From: Petunia secreta
Lineage: Eukaryota; Streptophyta; Magnoliopsida; Solanales; Solanaceae
Length of the DNA stretch: 64,000 nucleotides
Assembly (NCBI GenBank): GCA_029990175.1
Contig: JARKIP010000011.1
Span: forward strand, 2,046,001 to 2,110,000
Direction: 5' to 3'
Of this stretch, positions 22,301 to 33,979 are shown piece after piece. The position numbers and the translations under genes were made by a program. The first letter of the stretch is position 1. Each line of letters opens with the position of its first letter. The notes below the pieces were generated by a model. That model worked only from the letters and a program-made list of their open reading frames with translations. It did no database searches and was not told the origin of the DNA.

Positions 22301-24270
22301 CCTCTCTCGGTACTTGGCCGACCTTCCACTTCTAAAATTTTTTTAAATGGGCACATCTACATGCAAGCGTCTTTTGCTACGAAGGCTCCATTTATCTGAT
22401 TGACCACCATTTAGGAATCGCTGTAGAGACTTATCTCCCTAGCCCCCAATATGCAAGCTAATTCCAGTGCTTGAATTAGATCTTCATATTCTACTTCGTT
22501 ATTCATGATCAGCGGATAACTGACGACCTTCCAAAACGTCTTGTCTGTCAGAGACTTGATCACCAAACCGAGTCCAACTCCCTTGACGTTTGATGCTCCA
22601 TCTGTTTATATCGTCAGTTTTCCTGGTGTGACACCTTCCATCATTTTGTACTCGACCGCCTTTTGGCATTATGTCTATGCTGAAATCTGTCACAAAGTCT
22701 GCGAGAATCTATGATTTTATGGTCGTGCGCGATTGATAGATGATATTGTATTCTCCTAACTCCACGACCCACTTTTCTAGCCTTTCCAAGAGTTTGGATT
22801 TGTGCAAAATGGTCTGCTGTGGGAAGGAAAAAGACCACGATGATCGTATGACTCTAATAATATGGCCGTAATTTTCTGGCTGCCATCACTAGCGCGAGCA
22901 CGAGCTTTTCCAAGTGCTGGTAGTGTGACTCTTCGTCAAGAATGGATTTGATGATGTAATATATAGGGGATTGGATCCCTTTCTCTTCTCCAACAAGGAG
23001 CGCGCTTACAGATACTTCTGATACTGCCAGACATAAAAGCAGTGGCTCTCACTCACGCGGCTTGATCAACAACGGTGGATTGGAGAGATATTGCTTAAAA
23101 CCCAAAGCGTCCGGCTGCACTGTTCCATCCATTCGAAGCTCGTGCTCTTCTTCAGGATATTGAAGACCTGGAAGCATCTTTCTGAAGATCGGGAGTTGAA
23201 CCAGCTGAGTGTGGCTATCCGACCGTTGAACCTTTTTACTTCCACTTCACTTTTCAAAACCTCTAGTATGGCCTCGATTGCTTCGATCTTAGTTGGGGTT
23301 GGGCTCTATTCCTCTGTTTGAAACAATGATCCAAAAAACATTCCTGATGATTCACCGAAGGCGCATATTTCATGGTTGAGTTTCATGCCATATTTATCCA
23401 ATATGTCGAATGCTATTTCTAGGTGCTTGATGTGATCTATGGCGAATTTTTATTTGACCAACATGTCGTCCATGTAAACCTTCATAGTTTTACCTATTTG
23501 ATCCTTTAATATTTGGTTTACCAGTCTTTGGTAAGTTGCTTCCGTGTTCTTCAGACGGAAAGGCATTACCCAGTAGTTATAGGTGCCTCTGTCCGTGATG
23601 AAAGAGGTTTTCTCTTGATCATTCGGGTTAAAGGATTTGATTGGACTCTGAATATACATTAAAGAAACTAAGAGCCTCGTTACCCTCCGTTGAATCGATG
23701 AGCTGATCGATGATGGTCAGCGGGAAAGAGTCTTTTGGACATGCTATATTCAGATCGATGAACTCAATGCACATCCTCTACATTCCATTTTTCTTCGGGA
23801 CGACTACAACGTTTGACACCCAATTGGGGTATTGAATTTTATGAATGGACCCATTGTTCAACAGCTTCTCCACCTCTTCATGAACTGCCTGGCCCCTTTC
23901 TCGATTGATCGATCGCTTCTTTTGTTTGATTGGCTCGAAACTGGGGTCGACGTTCAGTTTATAAGTTATGAAATCAGTTGAAATTCCTGGCATGTCGGTG
24001 TCTGTCCAGGCGAATGCGTTTGACCAAGCTCGCAGGAAATTAGCAAGCTCTTTCTTAGCATAAGACGAGAGCTTGGACCTTACATTAAATTTCTTATCCG
24101 GGGACCTCTCATCGAAGATCAGTGGATCAAGGTTGTCTACAGTAGCCTCGACGATATTCTCCTTATCTTCTAATTCTTTAGGCGTGACGGGTGGCTCTCG
24201 GGGTCCGATGCCCTCACGTATTTCAGGCTCAAATGGTATGTTAGTGACTAGGCATGGCTCGAGCAATTTC
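22300..24270 (-). pseudogene. Element D reverse transcriptase and RNase H
   Basis: Reading leftwards, the N-terminal part includes DNLDPLIFDE (near 24120) and WVSNVVVVPKKNG (near 23800). The palm motif reads YMDDMLVK near 23460. A block WFNSRSSERC lies near 23190. The two RNase H modules follow down to about 22300, more decayed. Stops and frame changes occur throughout, including near 23650 and 23060. Confidence 0.8.
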
Positions 24271-25183
24271 TCTAACAGTTTCTGCTAGTTCTTGGCTTCC
24301 TTCTTTATCGCGTATGTGATGGCGGCCACCTAGCAGCTCCTGGACAGCTTCCGCTCTCCTCGAATCTCCTTCACTCTTGAAGGGGTAGGATATTTGAGGA
24401 CTTGATGAAGTCTTGACGGCACTACACGTACTTCGTGAATCCATCGTCTTCTCAGGATGATGTTATACGAGAGATCGCATGTCATTACCTGGAAAGACGT
24501 CAATTATGTTACCTCCAGGATGAGAACAGGTAAGATCAATTCCCCCATGGACATTTCGTTGTAGCTATTGAAGTTGGTTATCGTATATGGTCTGGGGATT
24601 GCCTAGTGCTGCACTCCTATCTGATAGACGGCTTCCCAATGGATAATGCTCACATCAATACCTGTATCTACCAGTACAGGTTTAATCTAGGCATCACATA
24701 CCCTGTGGGTAATTATCAGGGTGTCGTGGTGCGAGCAGAAGACCTCCTGTCTATCATTATTGCTGAACTCGATTGCGTTGATGCGGGGCTTCTTCTTCAC
24801 TTCCTGGTGGGCTTCACAAACCATAATAGCTCTAGCTCTATCGATGTCAACTCTGTGTCCCCCGAATATCGTGCTCATGGCCTGTAGGGTTCCCTGGTTA
24901 GTGACTTTGAAGGGATCTCTATCAGACGATGATCCTCGATGGGATGCTGGCCTCGACAGCGAGTTGAAGAGCACTATTCCTAACGCCTGGCCATAGTTTC
25001 AGCCATGTTAACCGAGTTGAAGAGCACTGTTCCTAACTCCCTGGATAGGTTTGCTGGAGTTCTTAAAAAGTCATGTACCGCAATGGCAGTGTTCCTCCGG
25101 ACATCATCGTTACCGTTCGAGATGGTCGTGTTTTTCCGCCGTAAAAACCTACAATTACTAGGGCACCTCATGGTGGGCGCCAA
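24270..25183 (-). pseudogene. Element D leader and protease, no gag domain
   Basis: The leader resembles IVGFYGGK just past the primer site near 25165, with frames shifting afterwards. The linker ends MSTIFGG near 24880. The protease active site reads VDTG near 24666, the canonical DTG, unlike DPG in E and DLG in A. Only about 515 bp separate primer site and active site, so gag is missing here too. Confidence 0.7.
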
Positions 25184-25185
25184 AC

Positions 25186-25641
25186 TATTTATACCTAAAA
25201 TTTGTCTTAAAGGTAAAACAAGATAAATTTATAATAGGGTCACAAGAAATACGGTAAACATAAAGGAAAAGTAGTAAAGCAGAGAAATAAATAGACGTAT
25301 TCCTTGAGAATAGTCGGATTCTGTGAGAATCGCTTGATGTACAATACAATATGAGGAGGGGTATTTATAACTATGGTTTACCCAAACCTAATTATGGTAA
25401 AATACAAAGGCTAAATAAGACCGTGGGCATGTTTACTTAAGGCGGTGACACAAGTTAACCCTATCTAGGAGACTGTAAAACCCTAAGGCGGCGGAATATA
25501 TACCTTGCATCCCATGGCCTGGGCCGGCTGAGCAGTCGTGGCTTAGGGAGTAGGCATGCCCGGTGACTTGTAAGCTAGTCTAATATTCGCCAGCTGGACT
25601 CGTATCCCCATAATTATAGGTGGTGTATTTTTACCCACACA
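25186..25641 (-). repeat. Element D 5' LTR
   Basis: This is 456 bp on the minus strand, starting TGTGTGGG at 25641 and ending TAAATA at 25186 (the last CA mutated to TA). The primer-site block follows at once on its left. It is the same family as the LTRs of A, E and F. Confidence 0.85.
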
Positions 25642-25644
25642 GTA

Positions 25645-26250
25645 TGTTAGAAGAGCATATTGGGAATCATTTTTGAGGGAGAGCCCTGGCCCGGAAGAGA
25701 GCAGGCTATACTGGCCCCGAATAGAAGATGATGCAAATAAACTCATCAAAGCATGTGAGAGTTGTCAACTTTTTCCCATACACTTCATCAGCCAGCAGAG
25801 TTGTTACATTATGTAATCGAGGCTTAACTTTTCATGAAATGGGGGATGGATATTGTAGGGCCGATGCCCAAAGTTCCTAGATACATCAAATTCATGCTTA
25901 TGATGACCGACTACTTCACCTAGTAGGCCGAAGCGGCACTTTACGCCCAAACCTGAGACTAAGAGGTGATACAATTCATCTAGAAGAATGTCATGTGTCG
26001 TTTTGGATTACCCGCCAAGATCACTTGTGTTAACAGACCCAATTCGTAGGAGCCATAGTCACAGAATTCATGAAGGAATGGAAAATCAAAAGAATAACCT
26101 CGACAGCTTACCACCCTCAGTGAATGGCTAGGCTGAATCTTCAAAAAGACCATCATGGACAGCCTGAAGAAGCAGATCAAAGAAGCCAAAGGCAAGTGGC
26201 TAGAAGAATTACCAGGAGTCCTGTGGGCCTCTCGCTCTACATCAAAACTA
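25645..26250 (+). pseudogene. Element F integrase fragment
   Basis: It contains a CX2C remnant (CESCQLF near 25752) and KWGMDIVGPMPKVP-like sequence near 25845-25880. TDYFT is near 25908, a frameshifted second-aspartate region near 26020, and a degraded NGQAESS region near 26120. It breaks off after a GVLWAS block near 26230. The frame is closed by several stops and indels. D interrupts its N-terminal side. Confidence 0.8.
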
Positions 26251-27173
26251 CCAGGAGTCCCTGTGTGGTAATCTACCATAAGTGATAATCTTCAGCCAAC
26301 AAGAAGTTCTCCATTTTTGATTTCCATCATCCATAATACCGACTATTGAATTGAGGATGTCTAGTATTCCAGGTGGTACACTTATGATTCAAATGCTTCA
26401 AAGATGTTAAGCTTTATAGATGATCACCTGCTCTAGTACCACTTGTTAGACTTGATGCACCCTAAAGTGACAATAGAGGGAGAGGGGGTGAATAGTGACA
26501 CTACCTGATTTTTAATATAGCAGATGTGAACCAAGTTCAACTAACATTAACACACACAAAAACAAGACACAAGATTTTTACGTGGAAAAATCTCCTAGCT
26601 CAAGGGAGCAAAAACCTAGGACCAAGATTTGGGATTTGAAACACCACTAATACACGAGCAAATCAGGTTAAAACCAATAACATAGGACTAACCTCTAGCC
26701 CTAAGTTTACTCAAACTAAACCTTAGTCTGAATGAACTCACACTCCAAAGTTTCAGTAAAAGTTCCTAACTAAATGCTTCAATAAGTGGAATTAGATAAC
26801 AATTCGAATACTTATATCAACAACTAATTAAAAACAACTAGCTATAGTATCTTCACTTTTAATAAGACTAAAGTGATGCCACAGTTATGCAATGTATGAT
26901 TTGCCTCCGTTTATCCAGTTGAGTGAATGATGAACTTAGACACTTCTAATTGCTTTTAAACCTTGCGCGGTAGTGTTTTGGTTTCTCGCCTGAGCCGTGT
27001 GAACAAAAGAATCCTTTTCTGATCTAGCTTTCTTATTACTCTCCTTCCATAGATAAACTCTGCTCCTCTACTGCGACCTACATGTGCACCACGTGCTCGT
27101 AGTTCCTTCTGGCTATCTTGCTTGTCCCACTTATCAGATTTGGTTTGTCAATCATCAAAACAAATAGTTAACA
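26250..27173 (-). mobile_element. Element G: 5' fragment of a Copia element
   Basis: On the minus strand an LTR of about 721 bp (27173 to 26453, TGTTAACT to GTCTAACA) is followed by a degenerate TGGTACTAGAG primer site near 26438-26448. After that come about 190 bp encoding the start of a Copia gag. The phrase NFLLAEDYHLW near 26330 parallels NYICAEDYQLW in element H. The LTR shares a CTCCCTTGAGC phrase and a TTTTCCACGTAAAA-like phrase with H. The fragment is truncated near 26250 and probably took part of F with it. No target duplication was found. Confidence 0.7.
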
Positions 27174-28804
27174 CTTACATTAGACAAAAGTCGTGCCCTT
27201 GAGGTCGCGGGCCATGCCCAACTCAAAAGGCGTCTCCTACAGACGCACTTAAGCCGCCATTTATCAGTGCAACTTAAAAGTCACTTTTTGCAAGCGCACA
27301 TACGTCTTCAGCAGACAACTCAAACACTTAATTAGGTGCACTACATTGCTTGATTGCATTCAAGTAAAAGCCTAAAAACATGCAAATATACAAAATGCAA
27401 GTATTAGTGAACGTTTGCTTTCATTAATATGAAAGGCCCTAAGGCTACAATGTATAATTGGACTTCGTATACAATTTTGTTTACAATATCTGTTTCTAGC
27501 AATTACAAGGTCTTGGGGCACTCTATCTGAAAATCTCTGGTCTTCTCATGGTCGAAAAAACTCCATCTCGAGCCATAATCCCTACCTAGACGGCAAGCCG
27601 GTTTGACCATTCTCGTGGCATGGAGTTTTCATCACCTTCGGCGCCCGTACCATCGGCATGTGCCGATTACAGCATAATGCTAGAAAACAAGGACTTCAAA
27701 AGCATCTGTGTAAAGGCGAGCCCGGCCGTGATGAAGGAACTCGAAGAAACCTAGAGGCACGAATTCCTACACATAAGTAGAGGTTGAAGCCAATCTCCAA
27801 GCGCGATTAGGAGCTTGGTGAAGAGGAAAGGGTTGAGATTGGGAACTTGCACTAGAGATTAGCACCCTCTCAAAGGAGCCGATAGCCAATGACTAAAGAA
27901 ATGTCGCAAGAGCTATTAACCCAAACTGATCGAAAATGAAGGCGACCTCGAGCAACGAGTAAGCATAGAGTTTAAAGCCTCCATAACTTGCTAATGGTGT
28001 AACGCTGAATCCTCTTATCGGCTAAGAAACAGAACGAGGCCGGCGGTCATGGACCATTCACTGTCAGAAGAGCCACAAACATGTTGGAGGTGACCTGGAG
28101 GAGAAGCCTCATGATGTTCATGGGTACCGGACAACCTGGTTCTGCCTGACGAGAGAAATATCACTATAACTGATGTGTTTGAAAATAAGTACACCATAAT
28201 CAGTGCACATTCCATGGTGAAGACATTCCGAAGAACGCCATTAGGATCCCATTTACGTCTTATGACAACGGGGACTTAATCCTTTTCCGCAAGGATAAAA
28301 GTACGAAGGAAGAAGAAGATGATTATCTTCGTGGTTTTAGTTTTCTCACAGACCATCCACTCCAAATATGAAGAAAGCAAGGAGCTGAGATCAAAGATAA
28401 ACATTTAGAGAGATGAAAGATCAGTTGGTTACAAAAAGAGAAAGTAACTTTTAAAGATACAAGATATTGAGAAGGCGAAGAACTTGTGAAAATAAACTAT
28501 GGAGCAGGCTCTTTTTATAAATGCAGGGAGATAAGGATGAGCACGAAATGGTCAAAGAGCCATAATAGCAAGAAGATATGAAAAAATTTGGTGCGGTAAA
28601 TAGCAGTCGTTGGAAAGGCGCGGATGAATAACAGAGCCAAACAGGCGAGGACAACTCTAATTCTAGAGAGAACAAAGCGTCTATTCTGGTCAAAGCAGTT
28701 GCGAGATTCAGAGAATTAGTGTGATGTCCTTTCACACGTCTCATTCGCATATCTCTTTCACTTCATGACTGCTTACAGCAATGCTCAGCAAGTAAGGGAT
28801 TAAT
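27174..28804 (+). other. Element F 3' noncoding region
   Basis: It matches the tail of element A at several places (27416-27480, 28175-28280, 28700-28800). No conserved reading frame is visible. The first 240 bp have no clear counterpart in A. Confidence 0.65.
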
Positions 28805-30513
28805 TGTGTGAGTAAAAATACACCACCTATAATTATGGGGATACGAGTCCAGCTGGCAGAGACTAATCTTGCTCCATAAGTCACCGGGTGCCGAGCACAT
28901 ATGCTACCCCTTAGCCACGACCGCACATAAGGCGCGGGCCCAAAGCCGAATGGCACATACCCAGCCGTCTTAAGGTTAGCAGATTCCTAGTTAGGGTTTA
29001 CTTAGTATCATCCCCTTATATAATCAAGCGCACGACCTATAAACATAGTATTTAATCATAATTAGGATTGGAATAAATCTAATACTATATAGACCCCTCT
29101 CCTCCATTGTATTCGACATCAAACTATTCACTATGAATCCGTCTATTCTCAACGAATAATACATCTCTTTTAATGCTTTCACAGTATTTTCTTTGTATTT
29201 ACCTGAAACGACCTTGGTTAGTCGTTTCGAAAGTTAGGACTCTGATTGGCGTGCCAATAACTTTAAAAAATTTGTAATGTCCATTAGGACCTGTCTGTAA
29301 AATTTGAGCTAAATCAGACCTCGTTTGGTAGGCATCGGAAGAAGGTTTCAGTTTTTATTGTCGATAAATATTAAAAAGAAATTTTCGAGCTCGGTTTGGC
29401 GAATGAGCTCCGATTCGAAATACGAAAGCGCCGTTAGGTTCGTATGATTATTTGTGACTTTTGTGAACTTTCAAAAGTGAATTTCGATGTTGTTCGGCTA
29501 GTTTCCGTTAAAATGCCGAAAGTTAAATAATTTGACTTTTTCATTTAAATTCGCATCTTGAGTTTCGGGAGTCCGATTTGAGATCCGTCTTCGCGAGGAT
29601 GCTAAATATATTTTGTATAACTTATATGCAAAAGTTGAAATTATTTCGAATATCGTAGAGTACCATTTTAATTTTCGTCGCGAAAAGAAAATTACAAAAA
29701 AAAAGAAAAAGGAAAGGAAATGAAAATAATGAAAGAGGCGGTGGGGGGGTCCTTATCATACCAGATAGAATAGAAACAATTAAAAAAAAAAGCAGAAAAC
29801 GAGAACAGAGGAAACAAGAAACAAGAAACAAGAAAATACGGGAAAAGAATGCCAGAAAATGAGAAAAGAGGCCGGAAAAAAGTAGAATTTCACCATGAAA
29901 CATTCAGGTAATGATCCTAATATATTATTTGAGTTTATTATATGTGCTTGAATATGTTTTAACGGTAAAACTTGGAATATTATACATAATTTTAATAAGT
30001 TCAATTAATAATTTAAAGGGTCAAATGGATCCCGATAACGAAATTGATTATATATTCGTACTCAGTGAGTTATGGGCAACATATAAATATAATTTATTTG
30101 GGGTTTGGTTATGTGACCTTAAACCCTGTATATAGGCCTGGCCTGCATATTGCGTATACCAATAGGGTATCAGGTTCCTAACCGGGTTACCCTAAGATGT
30201 GGAGAATGAAGCCTTTAGCCTTATTTGATATATTTTTCTGCTTATTAAATAGAGTGGGATCGTTTGGCAAGTAAACCAAAGGATAAAGCGGTTGTTGATT
30301 AGCCGTACTAACTTTTGGAAGAGGTAAGTGTTTGTATCCATTTCTTTGGAGGCCCTTGGCCTTGTGGATATTCTACCACGTGTTCCTTACGTGTGTAGCT
30401 GCCGATAGGCGTACTCATTACGCCTTAGCTTTGAATTTATATTGTATATTATATGTTATGCCCTGTTGTTGGTATTGCATTGAGCATATGAGCATTGCAC
30501 TATGGTTTTGAGT

Positions 30514-30783
30514 ATTGCATATACTTCCCGGTTGGCGATGAGAGTCCCGCACCGGTGAAGGATCATTATTGCATATACTTCTCGGTAATCGATGAGAGTC
30601 CCGAGCCGGTGAAGGGTCATCATTGCATCTAGTTCCCGGTAATCGATGAGAGTCCCGAGCCGGTGAAGGGTCATCATTGCATATACTTCCCGGTAATCGA
30701 TGAGAGTCCCGAGCCGGTGAAGGATCATCATTGCATATATCTCCTGGTAGACGATGAGAGTCCCACGCCGGAGATAGGTATCA
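30514..30783 (+). repeat. Tandem array, five 54-bp units, in solo LTR I
   Basis: Units start at 30514, 30568, 30622, 30676 and 30730, each beginning ATTGCAT and containing GATGAGAGTCCC. The outer units are more diverged than the middle ones. An open stretch on the minus strand (30456-30815) is a by-product of the 54-bp period. Confidence 0.9.
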
Positions 30784-30947
30784 GGCATACGTGACTGCAT
30801 TGCATCGTACCGCATTCATCCCATCTCATTGCACCGCATACTGAATATTGTGTGTATTGTGTTGTGTTTTATGTATGCGGTATGTATACTATGTGGTGGA
30901 TATATCTCAGTTTGCCTATATATTCCTGGCTCGTATATTAAGTTGCG

Positions 30948-31045
30948 GGATCGGGTTGCACGCCGCAACGGTATAAATATATGGATCGGGTTGCACGCCG
31001 CAACAGGATGAATATATGGATCGGGTTGCACGCCGCAATAGAATG
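30948..31045 (+). repeat. Tandem array, three 35-bp units, in solo LTR I
   Basis: Units start at 30948, 30983 and 31018, each with GGATCGGGTTGCACGCCGCA. Confidence 0.9.
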
Positions 31046-31757
31046 TATTTCTGATTGTTGATATGTTCGGGATACCTATATGTTCTGGCTATCTTATGTT
31101 CCTGGTTGTTAATGAATTTATGATTCCATATGTGGTTCCAGTTATTATCTGGCTCTGCCTTTTTATAATTTAAATAAGAGGAATTTGGTTCATCTGTTTC
31201 TTTTCTCCCTGGCTAGCTATCCTATTCTTTGAGGTGGCTTGTCTGCCCCACTTATTGAGTCTTTTTGACTCACCCTTGTTGTTGTTTGGTTTTGTCTATC
31301 TATTTCGTTTCGGCAGGTTCGCTCCAGGATTGAGTTCGCCACGTTGTGAAGGAGCGAAGACGATTTCAGCTGTTAGGGTGAGCCAACTTTTATTCCGGAT
31401 AGCCACCAGTTTATTGGTTGTTATTTCAGTTGCATTTGTCTTCTTTTGTACTCTTAAATGTCTAGTCTGGATAACCCTAAACCTAGTATGTTGGGTAGTC
31501 AGCTGTAATTTCTTTTGTACAACTTAGAGGTATCAGTATGTCTGTGTTTTGTTTTAAGTATTATTCTTATCGATGAATTGTTATATTTATTTTCCTTATT
31601 TAATTGGTAAGGGTTTGCCCGACGGATTTAGGGGAGGATGTCGGGTGCCCGCACGACCTAACCGGATTTCGGGTCGTGTCATTACCTTATTGTTTATGAT
31701 TCTTCTCTAAATTTATTTGTTTAACTTATCGGGCAAATTTTAGGCCTGAACACTAAA

Positions 31758-33420
31758 AACAATAAACCAAATACAAGCAAGTCGATTAGGTATCCAAAAC
31801 AAAGTTATTTTAAGCACTACAAAAACTTAAGTAGAAAAAAGTACACAAAAACTCACTACGTTAGTCGAACAACTACTAAAACAAATGAATCCAAACAGAA
31901 ATCTTCTATTAGCACAAAAGCAACATAGGTTCTCTATAGTGATGGATCAATGCTGGGCTTCCCTCCTCAAATAATAGCCACCAATCGTTAGTCAAAGGCT
32001 GGATAAATACACAAGTTTTAGAGATTATATAAAGATATGATCTCCCACACATATCTGTACTAAGGAAACATAGTAAAACACTCGAACCACTTCAAGCTAT
32101 AAGGAAAGAAAATACAAGGAAGGTCTGGTTTTAGCTATAAGTTGGAAAAAAAAAAAAAAAAGATCTTTGCTGCTACAAGGAACTGGACCAACAACGAGTT
32201 CTCTATAACTTAGGTTTCTGACATTAATGAACACGGTTATGACGTAACTTTTCTCTAGGAGATTTTTCTTTTTTTTTTGTGGAGACACTAGTTGATTGAA
32301 AGCTAGTGCTAATAACTAACTAATTTGAACTATTTGGACTTTGACTCTTTTTAGCCTTTATCCGCATATATATTCTACCTTCACAGCAAGCAAACAGGAA
32401 ATCAACAAAATTTAATGTATGGTAGTGTTGTAAAATTGCTACTGCTAAAGGTCATACAAAATTGTTCGTCCTCAATTTTTTGACTTCTTTTTTTTCTTAT
32501 TTTGCAGCATTCAAGAAGAAATGCATACTTAATTTATGTACCAAAATGCATCTCTTATTGATTCTTGAATAATAATAATGCTCAAAAACTGAAAGGCAGA
32601 GATCTGTCCAAAAAATTGAGAAGGGCGAAAAATTCCAACATCCAATGGATGTTCGAAACTTGATTGATGCCAATTCGACAATTGCTGTGGACCTTTTGAC
32701 CTTCAAATAATGTAGTACGTCATAACCTTCCTCCTGTATGTTCCACCCAGTTACTCTTATGTCAACAACAACAACAAAAACAAAAAACCCACTGATATCC
32801 CACGAGTAAGATCCGAAGAAGATAAGATGTACGCAGACCTTACCTTCACTGAAATGGAGAAGCTGTTTCCAATAAACCCTCATCTAAAGACAAGTTACTC
32901 TTATGTCATTAGGAATTATTCACAATTGTTGACTTATGGACCAAACATAGATAGTGTATCCATATTTTGTATTTAAAGGATATATTCTAGCCGTTCCATA
33001 AAGGATATCATAGCTTGACATGTATCGAAATTTAAGAAATAAAATATGACTTTTGAAAATTTGTTATATAAAGTAAGCCATGATGTGTGACAATAGATGT
33101 CATACCAACAATAATGATTGTGAGGTGGTGGCAATATAGTCAAACTTACCTACAATGTCATAGTTTGTTTGGACACTTTTGACTGCTGTAGCAAACGTTG
33201 TCATAGAGAGCACATACTATAACATAACACAGAAAAATTATTTTAAGAAAAAACTTAGTTGTTACCGTGAAAAGTTGCTAATAAAAGATGATTATTATAT
33301 TATGTAGGTAATGGTTATAGTTGTGTAGTCGCGGCCATAATTTTCTTTAGGGGCGTTTAAGACGATTCTTAACCAGAAGAGTGTGTTTGCTAAGGAAAAT
33401 TAGTGCATGGTGTGACACAA
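31758..33420. other. Host intergenic DNA with one SINE
   Basis: This is AT-rich sequence between elements F and J. Apart from the SINE (32765-32892) and an A16 run near 32144-32160, I recognise nothing. The open stretch at 32497-32883 on the minus strand overlaps the SINE and is not a gene. Confidence 0.6.
32765..32892 (-). mobile_element. TS-type SINE, 5'-truncated
   Basis: The minus strand contains a GGAAACAGC phrase, then GGTAAGGTCTGCGTACAT, and ends in a GTT-rich tail, as in the tobacco TS SINE family. A perfect 16-bp duplication AGTTACTCTTATGTCA flanks it (32749-32764 and 32893-32908). The tRNA-like 5' head is missing, giving 128 bp, so reverse transcription stopped early. It was mobilised by a LINE-type enzyme in trans. 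Confidence 0.85.
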
Positions 33421-33425
33421 AGATT

Positions 33426-33979
33426 TGTATGGGCCTAAATCAGTTTAGGTGTACAAATCGAATTTGGATTCGGATACAAGCAATTCTTCGTATCAAAGTT
33501 AAAATAACACGTAAAAAAGATGTAAAAGCGAGAAAAATAGCTGTATTGCAATATATGAATGTGATTACAAATTTGGGCAGCGTTTCAGTACAAATTTCTG
33601 GATGCCTACAATACAAAATGATCTAATATTTATAGGCGTGTAGGTCTTGCCCACGTTCTCCATTAGCAGCTGATACGTCTCCCACGATCTGGGCATTAAA
33701 TGGAGGAGTTAGTAGGGTAAAGTAGTGGGCTGCAAAGCCGCTTGAACCGAGGGGATCTACCGAGGTGCGAATGAATGACCTCGGTGGCTTGGCCCTGTTG
33801 CTTGACCGAGGTGGCTTGTCACCGAAGCTTAGCTTACGGCTTGCCTTCAGTGACAGCCTAGGCACTTGGCTTCGGCGATTCATTGATTTGCTTCGGTCTC
33901 TGGCTCGCAGGCATGAGTTCGGTTGTTAGGATTTGCATGACCGGGGCGAATCGTCGCGAGTCGATTTTTACCCAATACA
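33426..33979 (-). repeat. Element J left LTR (3' LTR)
   Basis: This is TGTATGGGCC to CCCAATACA on the plus strand. The adjoining GATAGTCCCCCCACTCC (33980-33996) is the complement of the polypurine tract that primes plus-strand synthesis. Confidence 0.9.

Larger units (their letters stand above)
19264..25641 (-). mobile_element. Element D: Tat-like Gypsy retrotransposon, gag-less, visible 5' part
   Basis: Reading leftwards from 25641: 5' LTR, primer site, leader and protease, reverse transcriptase, RNase H, integrase, then a 3' tail interrupted by A at 19264 and resuming at 253. Element E sits inside the integrase (20056-21743). D is itself inserted in the opposite orientation into the integrase of element F, whose sequence begins immediately at 25642. 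The right target duplication should be GTATG (25642-25646); its partner is off the left edge. Numerous stops make D inactive. Confidence 0.85.
29204..31681 (+). mobile_element. Element I: 2.48-kb solo LTR in F's 3' LTR
   Basis: It starts TGAAACGACC and ends GGGTCGTGTCA, near-perfect inverted ends. It is flanked by perfect TTACC duplications (29199-29203 and 31682-31686). The right end resembles that of element B's LTR read in element orientation (GGGTCGTGACA), so a Tekay-like Gypsy origin in plus orientation is plausible. It has no internal coding region. It holds two tandem arrays (30514-30783 and 30948-31045). Confidence 0.85.
25642..31752 (+). mobile_element. Element F: oldest Tat-like Gypsy copy, 3' part
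   Basis: Plus-strand integrase sequence begins at the edge of D and runs to 26250. It is followed by Copia fragment G, then the family-typical 3' noncoding tail, then the 3' LTR, which is split by solo LTR I. The 5' part must lie left of D, outside the window. The likely right target duplication is CTAAA (31753-31757). Sequence of the F type is the outermost layer of the nest. Confidence 0.8.
28805..31752 (+). repeat. Element F 3' LTR, split by solo LTR I
   Basis: The first part, 28805-29203, starts TGTGTGAG. The second part, 31687-31752, ends GGCCTGAACA. With I and one TTACC removed the LTR is 465 bp and colinear with the A LTR. Confidence 0.85.

Noticed and set aside
29622..30004. Phe/Leu-rich minus-strand open stretches as membrane proteins
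   Set aside because: They come from an A- and G-rich part of solo LTR I and share no pattern with known proteins.
30514..30783. Regularly spaced repeats, considered as a CRISPR-like array
   Set aside because: The units are contiguous 54-bp tandem copies without spacers in a plant LTR.
30456..30815. Repetitive open stretch on the minus strand, possible repeat protein
   Set aside because: The repeat follows the 54-bp DNA array of solo LTR I (54 is divisible by 3), which keeps a frame open by chance.
32497..32883. 128-codon open stretch on the minus strand
   Set aside because: It spans the TS SINE and one of its target duplications and shows no protein-like pattern.
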